NCBI GenBank assembly: GCA_047638815.1
Contig: JBLIMR010000005.1
Coordinates: forward strand, 8,910-72,909
DNA: 64,000 nt
Direction: 5' to 3'
Source: JAJRRH01 sp047638815
GTDB lineage: Bacteria > Bacteroidota > Bacteroidia > Flavobacteriales_D > JABDKJ01
Shown here: piece after piece, positions 8,156-15,898 of the stretch
Layout: every line of letters begins with the position of its first letter
Position numbering within the stretch: position 1 is the first letter of the stretch
Notes under the pieces: model-generated
Seen by the model: the letters and a program-made list of their open reading frames with translations, nothing else
Told to the model about the DNA's origin: nothing
Database searches by the model: none
Translations under genes and position numbers: made by a program

Positions 8156-11100
8156 TTAGAAATCCATTCTAAGACCTAACTGAATAGTTCTAGCTCTTAA
8201 GTAGTTGTATTGGTTAAGTAATCTCATGTTATAAAAATTCTCGAATGCATCTGGGTCAATTGATCCATCAATTTCTTGTTGACCAGGACCTGAAGCTAAA
8301 TAACCATCATTATCCGGAGACCCAGTAAATGTATATACGTTTCTCACAAGATCACCATTCAATACGTTATTGATCAAGAGATAAACATTCATGTTTGCAG
8401 ACTTAGATTTTTCACCATCTTCTCCTCCTTTACCGAATTTCAATACTAAGTCTTTATCAATTTGTAGATTTAACTGGGCAGTTCCAGGCTGACGGGCACC
8501 ATTAACCGTACCTAAAAGACCCCTTCCACCTCTTAATAGGTTGTCCGCATTTCTCGAAGCACTGTAAGGTGTACCAGAACCGATATCACCAATAAGATTG
8601 AATCCTACATTCTGAAATACTTTCTGACCAAACCATACTGGACCATTATAATCTGCCCCTTCACCATATCTATAATCCAATGTTATATTGATAGCATGTC
8701 TTCTATCAAAGTTTACTGGATTGATATTTCTCAAGTTAGGTTGTCCATTTCTAGCCAAAACCAAACCAGATGTAGCGTTAGAACCTGTACTACTAGCAAA
8801 CTGTAAAGTATAATTTGCCAACATTCTTACATTACCTGTTCTTCGCAAGTCATAAGCAAATGTCATACCTTTAACTGTACCAAAATCAATGTTTCTGTAT
8901 GAAAGGTAACTATTAGGCCATGCTTCAGGCAAGAATCTAACATTAATCATATCTCTCATATCTCTGTAAAATCCAGAAATTTTAAGAGAAGAACTCTTTG
9001 TTAATACTTGTTGAAACCCAAGTTCAAAATCAATAGTTTTTGATGGCTTCAATCTTGCGTTTCTCACTGCATTGTTACCATTAGTTTCAATAAAATCAAG
9101 TGCAATTAAATCCAATCTATTTTCATTTGCACCTGGTCTTTGAGTCAATACGTCATAATGAGCAAAGAATACCGCTTCATCTGATATTGGGAATGAAAAG
9201 GCCAAACGAGGCATAACATTTACAGCAGGAGCATAATCTTCAAATCCCTTAGAGTCTAATAATTGTGGCGCGTCCAATTCAACAGTTTCAGGTGTTAAAT
9301 ATGGTCCAAATAAAGTAGAACCACTAATAGGAGCAGGACTCGCAATAGATACACCGTTTGCATCAAACCAATCATCACCGCTTCTATAACCTACTACGTT
9401 TATATCATTAGCATTTGCAGTGTAATCCTCAACATACAATACATAGTCATCATCTATATTTGACGGTGCTTGGAAATTTTCCAGAGGGCTATTTCCAACC
9501 GTGTAGAAATCACCAACTACATATTCATCTTTCAATACTTTTTGGTTTGCATCATATCTATCCACACGAACACCAACATTGAAGATAATGTCATCGAATG
9601 TGAATTTATCCATCAAGTAGAAGGCATTATATATAGGTCTAAATGCACCAATTAATTTTGTGCTGTATCCCTGGTCATCAACATCATTAAAATAGTCATC
9701 GAAGCTTGGATCAGAAGTAAGTTTATTGCCTGTATGGTCAAATCCATAGTAACTAACCAAATTCGAACCGTTTTGCAATAGATCATCAGCACTAAACATA
9801 TCGATGTTCAACAATTCAACATCCGTTCCATCAATATTTGTTTGTTCGATGTCGTTTAAGCCAAGAGTATTTCGGAAATTTACATTGAACAAAGTTGGAT
9901 TTTGAGTGGGCGCTAAAACCCAATCATACTGCCAATTACCATCTATCGGAATTGCACTTTGAATGGTATCAACAACTTCAGTTTGCTCCAATAATAACTG
10001 TCTCCCTCTACCCCATAATCCTGAAGGTGCTAAATCATAACCTCTATCAACTCTTTGTTCGTACTCAACACCAAGCGTCACAGCGTGGTCACCAACATCA
10101 GCTGATCCACTTGCCACAATTCTCACTTGACTATTATCTCTTTTCCTGTAAAAGTTTGGGGAAAGTCCTGGAGCATTCCAAAGACTGTATATATTTCTTT
10201 GTGCGTCACCATTTCTCAAAGCCCCTGCTCCCGAAATTAATTCAAGGTTTCTAAATGCCTCAACATCATCAATTTCATTAAAATACTGAGATGTAATACC
10301 TGCTAAATCAGGATTGGTTTCAGATGGTGTAAACACAACCAATGTGTCTTCAATTCCATTTTGGAAATTCCCAATACCCTGAACTTCTGTATATGATGTT
10401 TGACTAAATATATCAAATTTACCCACATGACCATATCTAAAGAAGTCATCACCATGATCTTCATTTTCAATGGTCGTAGTGTTTTTCGAATAATCAGCAC
10501 TAATGGTATAGAAAGCATTCTTTACTACCGCTTTATTATCAGCACTTTCATCTGATCTAAATCTTTGTGTAAACCTTGCGAATGTCCTCCAAGAAAGAAC
10601 TTTTTCATTTTCATTATTATTATAATTAAGCAGCGAATTTGACCGCCCTTGACCTCCAGGGAAACCTGTCGTACCAGTATAACTTCTAAACAAATACTCA
10701 TTAGTGTTTAGGTAATCTCCAGAAGCACCTAAAGAAAAGGTAACATCGGGACTTACATTAAAATCAAGCTTCCCCGATAGTGATCCACCTGTTTCATCTG
10801 CATTTCTACTAGCATCTCTTTTTTCGAAATCACCAGCATCTAAAAAATTCGCTCGAGAATTCAAACTATAAGAAGTTGCTTCACCATCCTCTATAACATC
10901 AATAATACTTGGGTTTACTTCCAAGTCCCTCAAAACTTCGTCTTTCACATACCAGTGTCCAACCGCAGATGGTCTTGCATCTTCAAATTTCCTATAATTT
11001 CCAGATAGGAAAAATCCCAAGAGCGGTGAAGTATTGGCTCCCATTGAATCTTTTTTAAACAAAATTGGTCCAGCGACATAAGCTTCCAATTGCGTTCTTC

Positions 11101-11866
11101 CGAATGCATCGAGCCCTACATTCTCATCTCCAGATTGCAATCCGGAAGAAAGAAAATCAAATCCACCGAAGAATGTACTTTGAGCACCCCTTGTTGTAAT
11201 ACTAATAATACCCCCAACGGCATCTCCAATATTTGCTGGTATACCTCCTGTAATTACAGATACCTCTTGGATTGCTGATTTTGGCAGATTAGAACTACCT
11301 CTTACTTTAATACCGTCAATATAAAAGAATGTATCCGATCCCCTAGCTCCACGAACAGAAACCTCACCTTCTGTTGTTCCAGAACTTGAGACTCCACCTA
11401 CAGTTGTTGCAACTGAAGTTGCAGAACGCGCTGACATCTTTGAAATATCTTCTCTTGAAACTGATCCACCTGATGAACCACCATCCTTTTCAATAAGTGG
11501 TTTCTTATATTTAGTAATTATTACTTCATCTAGATTCATTCCTGATTCCATTCCAAAATTTTGGAATTTAATTTTCCCACCAGAAATCACAACGCCAGCA
11601 ACCACCTTTGGATTATAACCTACAAAATCACACCTCACATTATATGATCCAACATCAATTGGTTTGATAGTAAACTTACCGTCAAAATCTGTGGAGGCAG
11701 CTGCTACTTGAGTGGAACCATTTAATACTACGACTGTAGCAAATGGCAAAGCTTCTCCTGTGGTCTTGTCTGTGACAATCCCTTTTAAAGTTCCAGAAGT
11801 TGCTTGCGCCATGCTTACTGTGGCAATAAAAAAGCAAAATACGATAGTGAGTAGATTTCTTAACAT
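8156..11866 (-). CDS. TonB-dependent outer-membrane receptor with carboxypeptidase-regulatory-like domain
   Basis: 1236 aa. Signal peptide (1-20), then a CarboxypepD_reg-like beta-sandwich (about 24-112: GTLKGIVTDKTTGEALPFATVVV), a plug domain (about 130-230, with VSVRGARGSDTFFYIDGIKV and GGIISITTRGA), and a long 22-strand-type barrel ending in aromatic GLRMDF. It imports or gates a ligand across the outer membrane using TonB energy. No SusD-like gene is adjacent, so it is not a standard SusC/SusD glycan system. It is the first gene of a three-gene operon with the 1437-aa protein and the PorV-like protein. The substrate is unknown. Confidence 0.9.
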   Translation of the reverse strand: MLRNLLTIVFCFFIATVSMAQATSGTLKGIVTDKTTGEALPFATVVVLNGSTQVAAASTDFDGKFTIKPIDVGSYNVRCDFVGYNPKVVAGVVISGGKIKFQNFGMESGMNLDEVIITKYKKPLIEKDGGSSGGSVSREDISKMSARSATSVATTVGGVSSSGTTEGEVSVRGARGSDTFFYIDGIKVRGSSNLPKSAIQEVSVITGGIPANIGDAVGGIISITTRGAQSTFFGGFDFLSSGLQSGDENVGLDAFGRTQLEAYVAGPILFKKDSMGANTSPLLGFFLSGNYRKFEDARPSAVGHWYVKDEVLRDLEVNPSIIDVIEDGEATSYSLNSRANFLDAGDFEKRDASRNADETGGSLSGKLDFNVSPDVTFSLGASGDYLNTNEYLFRSYTGTTGFPGGQGRSNSLLNYNNNENEKVLSWRTFARFTQRFRSDESADNKAVVKNAFYTISADYSKNTTTIENEDHGDDFFRYGHVGKFDIFSQTSYTEVQGIGNFQNGIEDTLVVFTPSETNPDLAGITSQYFNEIDDVEAFRNLELISGAGALRNGDAQRNIYSLWNAPGLSPNFYRKRDNSQVRIVASGSADVGDHAVTLGVEYEQRVDRGYDLAPSGLWGRGRQLLLEQTEVVDTIQSAIPIDGNWQYDWVLAPTQNPTLFNVNFRNTLGLNDIEQTNIDGTDVELLNIDMFSADDLLQNGSNLVSYYGFDHTGNKLTSDPSFDDYFNDVDDQGYSTKLIGAFRPIYNAFYLMDKFTFDDIIFNVGVRVDRYDANQKVLKDEYVVGDFYTVGNSPLENFQAPSNIDDDYVLYVEDYTANANDINVVGYRSGDDWFDANGVSIASPAPISGSTLFGPYLTPETVELDAPQLLDSKGFEDYAPAVNVMPRLAFSFPISDEAVFFAHYDVLTQRPGANENRLDLIALDFIETNGNNAVRNARLKPSKTIDFELGFQQVLTKSSSLKISGFYRDMRDMINVRFLPEAWPNSYLSYRNIDFGTVKGMTFAYDLRRTGNVRMLANYTLQFASSTGSNATSGLVLARNGQPNLRNINPVNFDRRHAINITLDYRYGEGADYNGPVWFGQKVFQNVGFNLIGDIGSGTPYSASRNADNLLRGGRGLLGTVNGARQPGTAQLNLQIDKDLVLKFGKGGEDGEKSKSANMNVYLLINNVLNGDLVRNVYTFTGSPDNDGYLASGPGQQEIDGSIDPDAFENFYNMRLLNQYNYLRARTIQLGLRMDF

Positions 11867-12063
11867 ACAATTTATTTTGTTGAATTAATTTTATTCAATT
11901 TTTCTAAACAAAGATCGTAAAGATATATATTTTAATATTTCTTTAACAAATTAAAGTCTAATTCTAATCGAATTATTTTTAGGTGAAAAATTAACCCATT
12001 GATTCTTCATCATTTAAAAATCATAGGTGAAAATAATATTGTATTCCTGAATGAGCATATAAA

Positions 12064-12084
12064 ATGTTAAAATGATTTTAACAT
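12064..12084. repeat. Perfect inverted repeat, 10-bp arms
   Basis: ATGTTAAAAT (12064-12073), one central base, then ATTTTAACAT (12075-12084). It lies 17 bp after the stop of the small basic protein gene and about 200 bp before the TonB receptor start. It could be an operator for the receptor operon or a weak AT-rich transcription end signal. Confidence 0.5.
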
Positions 12085-12101
12085 AATTACAGCTCTATGT
12101 A

Positions 12102-12425
12102 TCACTTCCTTCTTCTTTTACGAGTAAAAATTCTCTTAAAAAAAGGCTTCCTCTTACCTGTATCATATCTACGGGCAGCTTTCCTAGACTTCTTCATCCT
12201 TTTACGCACGGGCTTTTCCTGTAAATCATTATGCTTCTTTCGACCCTTCTCTTCAGCTATTTCAAAGTCCTTTTTCCGATCCTCCTGCTTCTTCATCAAC
12301 TCTTTCTTTTGACTCTTAGTCGATTTTCTTTTCTGTGCATCAGCCTCAGATAAAAAAGCACTATTAAATACAATTAGAATAAATAAGAGTCTTAATACGA
12401 AGTGAAATTTCGTTTTCGAATACAT
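12102..12425 (-). CDS. Small, very basic exported protein of unknown function
   Basis: 107 aa from the chosen ATG; an ATG 7 codons upstream (12446) is also possible, but this start gives a cleaner signal-peptide n-region. A hydrophobic segment (FVLRLLFILIVFNSAFL) is followed by ADAQ, a typical signal peptidase I site in this phylum. The mature part is almost all Lys, Arg, Glu and Gln, ending in RKRRRK. Similar short Lys/Arg-rich exported proteins are common in Bacteroidota but have no assigned role. No partner is evident; it is divergent from the lipoprotein at 12530. Confidence 0.6.
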   Translation of the reverse strand: MYSKTKFHFVLRLLFILIVFNSAFLSEADAQKRKSTKSQKKELMKKQEDRKKDFEIAEEKGRKKHNDLQEKPVRKRMKKSRKAARRYDTGKRKPFFKRIFTRKRRRK

Positions 12426-12529
12426 TAATAATATATCTAGATTCACTGGAATAAAATGATCACAAAAAATATATCCTTAATTTTGATAATCTTTTCGCAG
12501 CAAAAGCGTTCAGATCAAAGATAACATCT

Positions 12530-12958
12530 ATGCGTAAATTTATTATATTCTTCATATTGTTTTGCACAATTCCATCTTGCAAAGACAATAATAACAACAG
12601 TAATATCCCAGATGTATTCGTTGACATCTCCCTTTCATTAAGTTTACCTTCATATAATGGCCTTATGTTGCCTGGCAATTCGATCAATATTACGGGAGGT
12701 TCAAATGGGATTATTGTATACGCAATATCAAATGAAGATTTTGTGGCATTTGACCGCCATTGCACTTACGACATTAATGGCTTTCATCGAGTTATAGTTT
12801 CGAGTCCGGGAAGCACTGTTGCTGAAGATACTGATGGGTGCGGATCAAGATTCTCAATAATTACTGGGGATGTGCTTCAGAACCCAGCATCCATTCCTCT
12901 TAAGGCTTACAATACAGAGTACTTTCCTGGGACAAACGTTTTGAGGATCTACAACTGA
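12530..12958 (+). CDS. Rieske-like lipoprotein lacking Fe-S ligands
   Basis: 142 aa. Type II signal peptide with lipobox TIPSC (Cys17). The C-terminal half follows a Rieske-domain pattern: AFDRHC (Cys78), then GCGSRF (Cys104), a hallmark-like GSxF...TGDVLQNPA, and PLKAYNTEYF. The normal ligands are C-x-H and C-x-x-H. Here the first His is Tyr80, the second Cys position is Thr101, and the second His position is Cys104. A [2Fe-2S] cluster is therefore unlikely, and Cys78 and Cys104 might form a disulfide. Similar Rieske-like lipoproteins are, from memory, frequent in Bacteroidota. Role unknown. Confidence 0.7.
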   Translation: MRKFIIFFILFCTIPSCKDNNNNSNIPDVFVDISLSLSLPSYNGLMLPGNSINITGGSNGIIVYAISNEDFVAFDRHCTYDINGFHRVIVSSPGSTVAEDTDGCGSRFSIITGDVLQNPASIPLKAYNTEYFPGTNVLRIYN

Positions 12959-12974
12959 AAAAATAAGGCAAAAA

Positions 12975-13002
12975 AAAATGCCTGTCGTATGACAGGCATT
13001 TT
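12975..13002. terminator. Bidirectional terminator between lipoprotein gene and ahcY
   Basis: ATGCCTGTC and GACAGGCAT form a perfect 9-bp GC-rich stem with a 4-nt loop (GTAT), flanked by an A run on one side and Ts on the other. It serves the convergent lipoprotein gene (+) and ahcY (-). Confidence 0.85.
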
Positions 13003-13023
13003 AAATTCAATTCTAGACTAGTT

Positions 13024-14337
13024 CTAATATCTGTACAATTCTGGCTTATACGGTCCCTGCTTAGGAATATTAATATAATCACTTTGTTCAGTCGTCAATT
13101 CCTCTAACTCTACACCAATTTTAGATAAATGCAGTCTTGCTACTTTTTCATCTAAATTTTTTGGAAGCGTATAGACTTTGTTTTCATACTTCTCAGCGCT
13201 TTGCCACAACTCTAATTGGGCCAATACTTGATTGGTAAATGAATTGGACATTACAAATGATGGATGTCCTGTTGCACAACCCAAGTTCACCAATCTTCCT
13301 TCAGCTAATAATATTACGTCTTTACCATTAATGGTATACTTATCCACTTGAGGTTTGATCTCTATTTTTGAATCACCATGGTTGTCATTTAACCATGCCA
13401 CATCAATTTCATTGTCAAAGTGACCAATATTACAAACGATCGCTTTATCCTTCATTAGTTTAAAGTGATCCGATTTGATTACATCTTTATTTCCAGTAGC
13501 GGTAACTATGATGTCACCTTCTGGTGCTGCGTTAACCATTTTTTTAACTTCAAATCCATCCATTGCCGCTTGAAGCGCACATATCGGATCGATTTCAGTA
13601 ACAATAACTCTTGCTCCAGCTCCAGCCAAGGAAGCAGCTGACCCCTTCCCAACATCACCATAACCAGCAACCACTGCAACTTTTCCAGCAATCATGACAT
13701 CAGTAGCACGTCTAATTGCATCTACTAGAGACTCCTTACATCCGTACTTATTGTCAAATTTCGATTTTGTAACAGAGTTATTGATATCTATTGCCGGAAG
13801 CGTCAATGTTCCATTCGCCTCTCTTTCTACAAGTCTGTGCACTCCTGTAGTAGTTTCTTCGGAAATACCCCTGATCTCATTAGCCAACTCTGGATAAACA
13901 TCCAAGACCATGTTGGTAAGATCACCACCATCGTCCAAAATCATATTTAATGGTTTTCCACCATCAAAGACCAAAGTTTGTTCAATACACCATTCGAATT
14001 CTTCTTCTGACTCACCTTTCCAAGCAAAAGTTGGAATTCCTGCGGCAGCCATTGCTGCAGCTGCTTGATCTTGTGTAGAGAAAATATTACATGAAGACCA
14101 ACGTACTTCAGCACCCAACTCCACTAATGTCTCCATTAGGACTGCCGTTTGAATAGTCATATGCAAACAACCAGCGATCCTGGCACCTTTTAAAGGCTTT
14201 TCTTTTCCAAATTCTTTTCTTAGCGACATTAAGCCCGGCATTTCTGCTTCAGCCAATCCAATTTCTTTACGTCCCCAATCTGCTAATTTTATATCCTTAA
14301 CTTTGTAAGGCAAAACATCTGTTTTTAACAAGTCCAT
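13024..14337 (-). CDS. ahcY: Adenosylhomocysteinase (S-adenosyl-L-homocysteine hydrolase)
   Basis: 437 aa, full length, ending in the conserved KPELYRY-type tail (GPYKPELYRY). It hydrolyses S-adenosylhomocysteine to adenosine and homocysteine, relieving product inhibition of methyltransferases. Visible signatures are the N-terminal ARIAGCLHMTIQTAVL block, SSCNIFSTQDQAAAA, the NAD-binding GYGDVGKGSAASLAG motif near residue 230, and GHFDNEIDVAWL. It is monocistronic, divergent from the phosphopantetheinyl transferase gene, and followed by a strong terminator. Confidence 0.98.
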   Translation of the reverse strand: MDLLKTDVLPYKVKDIKLADWGRKEIGLAEAEMPGLMSLRKEFGKEKPLKGARIAGCLHMTIQTAVLMETLVELGAEVRWSSCNIFSTQDQAAAAMAAAGIPTFAWKGESEEEFEWCIEQTLVFDGGKPLNMILDDGGDLTNMVLDVYPELANEIRGISEETTTGVHRLVEREANGTLTLPAIDINNSVTKSKFDNKYGCKESLVDAIRRATDVMIAGKVAVVAGYGDVGKGSAASLAGAGARVIVTEIDPICALQAAMDGFEVKKMVNAAPEGDIIVTATGNKDVIKSDHFKLMKDKAIVCNIGHFDNEIDVAWLNDNHGDSKIEIKPQVDKYTINGKDVILLAEGRLVNLGCATGHPSFVMSNSFTNQVLAQLELWQSAEKYENKVYTLPKNLDEKVARLHLSKIGVELEELTTEQSDYINIPKQGPYKPELYRY

Positions 14338-14372
14338 AAACTATAATTTTTTTCTTTTTTTGAAATATTTTG

Positions 14373-14380
14373 CAAAAGTA
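14373..14380 (-). promoter_or_regulatory. Putative ahcY -7 box
   Basis: Minus-strand TACTTTTG fits TAnnTTTG exactly, about 35 nt before the ahcY start. A TTTG lies 15 nt upstream, shorter than the usual 17-20 nt spacing, so the -33 assignment is weak. Confidence 0.45.
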
Positions 14381-14453
14381 GTCATTAAACTCATGCAAAT
14401 AAAGGGTTTGTAAATGGTTAATAATTGACACGACTACTTCACAACGTTTAACT

Positions 14454-15089
14454 ATGAGCCTAATTATCAATAACATCATTGCCGGAGAGGATCACTTGGC
14501 AGTCTGGCATGTCACAGAATCATTAGAAGAATTGACTGAGCGCTTTTTCGGTAAGACACCTAAAGGAGAGAATTGGGAAACTTATAATGCACTGAAACTA
14601 GATAAAGTAAAAAAACAATGGCTCGCCACTCGACTGGCAATTAGAACAATAAGCAACAGTGATCCTGAAATTACCTATGATGAGCATGGAGCTCCGTGGA
14701 TACAAATCGAAGGTTGGGAATTATCGATCAGTCATTCTGCCGAATGGATTGCGGTTCTTTTATCAAAAAACTCAATGATTGGCATTGATTTACAGGCACA
14801 CAATTCAAAAATAACAAACATTGTGAATAAATTTACACACCAAACTGAATATAATCACTGGCTAGAAAATGAAAGTATCGACTACCTTCATGCGTTATGG
14901 ACGATCAAAGAAGCCGTGTACAAATGTTTCAAACACTCTCAGGCATTTAAACAAATTCAAATAACTTCGAAGTGGCCTTTCGCAAGCGCACTAGTTAACT
15001 GCACTGTGACTCGAGAAAACAGAACTTATAACTTTATGGTTGAACATCAAAAAATCGGATCGTTCTATCTGTCACATGTCCGATTGTAG
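14454..15089 (+). CDS. 4'-phosphopantetheinyl transferase superfamily protein
   Basis: 211 aa, Sfp-like two-lobed size. It transfers the phosphopantetheine arm of CoA to carrier proteins. The Mg-binding GIDLQ motif (Asp about residue 107) and the WTIKEAVYK motif (about 146-154) are both present, as is the WELSISHSAEW block before them. No PKS/NRPS genes are in the window, so the likely client is the fatty-acid acyl carrier protein; this is inferred. It is followed after 44 nt by the GGGP synthase gene, probably on the same transcript. Confidence 0.88.
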   Translation: MSLIINNIIAGEDHLAVWHVTESLEELTERFFGKTPKGENWETYNALKLDKVKKQWLATRLAIRTISNSDPEITYDEHGAPWIQIEGWELSISHSAEWIAVLLSKNSMIGIDLQAHNSKITNIVNKFTHQTEYNHWLENESIDYLHALWTIKEAVYKCFKHSQAFKQIQITSKWPFASALVNCTVTRENRTYNFMVEHQKIGSFYLSHVRL

Positions 15090-15133
15090 TTGATGGATTT
15101 AATATTTAAATTTGTATCAAATAATCTTACCCC

Positions 15134-15871
15134 TTGAACCTATACGAACAAATATTTGAAAGAGCCAAAAAAGGCAAAAAATCTATCGCTATTCTTTTGG
15201 ATCCTGATAAGGTGGATGAGAAGACACTCGATCAAACATTGGTCGCCTTTCAAGCTATTGGTGTTGATTATTTTTTTGTTGGTGGGAGCTTACTGATGAG
15301 TTCTAGTTTTAATGAAAAAGTGGATCTAATAAAATCTAAAAGCGACATTCCCATCATCCTATTCCCTGGTAGCGCAATGCAAATTAGTGATAAAGCGGAT
15401 GCCATATTACTACTTTCATTAATCTCAGGTAGAAATCCTGAATTACTCATTGGTCAACATGTCCTTGCCGCTCCTTCTCTAAAGAAGTCATCTTTGGAAA
15501 TAATACCAACTGGTTATCTATTGATCGATGGGGGGAAGTCTACAACAGCACATTATATTAGTCAAACATTACCGATCCCAATGGACAAACCCGAAATAGC
15601 ATCATGTACTGCCATGGCTGGAGAAATGTTGGGATTGAAACTAATGTATCTCGATGGTGGCAGTGGCGCCAAACTTCCTGTGTCTCAGCAAATGATTTCG
15701 GAAGTTAAAAGAAACACATCTGTGCCTCTTGTTGTTGGTGGTGGAATAAAGAATAAAACTTCCGTGGACAAAGCATTTCAGGCAGGGGCTGATATTGTCG
15801 TTATCGGAAACTCACTGGAAAAAAATCCCGAGTTACTGGCAGAATTTTTTGAATCTGAATATCTAACGTAA
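15134..15871 (+). CDS. Geranylgeranylglyceryl phosphate synthase family protein (PcrB/GGGPS)
   Basis: 245 aa TIM-barrel prenyltransferase. Motifs: AILLDPDKV near the N-terminus (phosphate/Mg site), FVGGSLLMSS, LYLDGGSGAKLPV, and the C-terminal VVGGGIKNKTSVDKAFQAGADIVVIG phosphate-binding loop. The family joins a polyprenyl diphosphate to glycerol-1-phosphate, the first ether-lipid step in archaea. Bacteroidota members form a group for which GGGPS activity has been reported. The start is TTG; no ATG fits the conserved N-terminus. It converges with the TPP-regulated receptor, 27 bp between stops. Confidence 0.87.
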   Translation: MNLYEQIFERAKKGKKSIAILLDPDKVDEKTLDQTLVAFQAIGVDYFFVGGSLLMSSSFNEKVDLIKSKSDIPIILFPGSAMQISDKADAILLLSLISGRNPELLIGQHVLAAPSLKKSSLEIIPTGYLLIDGGKSTTAHYISQTLPIPMDKPEIASCTAMAGEMLGLKLMYLDGGSGAKLPVSQQMISEVKRNTSVPLVVGGGIKNKTSVDKAFQAGADIVVIGNSLEKNPELLAEFFESEYLT

Positions 15872-15898
15872 AACAGCTTGAAGTCTTAATGCTTATTC

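Noticed and set aside
9895..10254. 119-aa open frame opposite the large TonB receptor gene
   Set aside because: Low-complexity His/Leu-rich translation, no start context, lies wholly inside a well-supported gene on the other strand. Similar antisense frames at 22151-22492, 35535-35888, 48137-48580, 53871-54233 and 56085-56462 were rejected for the same reason.
8156..11866. SusC/SusD glycan-utilisation system
   Set aside because: No SusD-like lipoprotein and no carbohydrate-active enzyme adjoin the receptor; the partner gene is a different type of protein.
12530..12958. Functional Rieske iron-sulfur protein
   Set aside because: Both histidine ligands and one cysteine are replaced, so a [2Fe-2S] cluster is unlikely.
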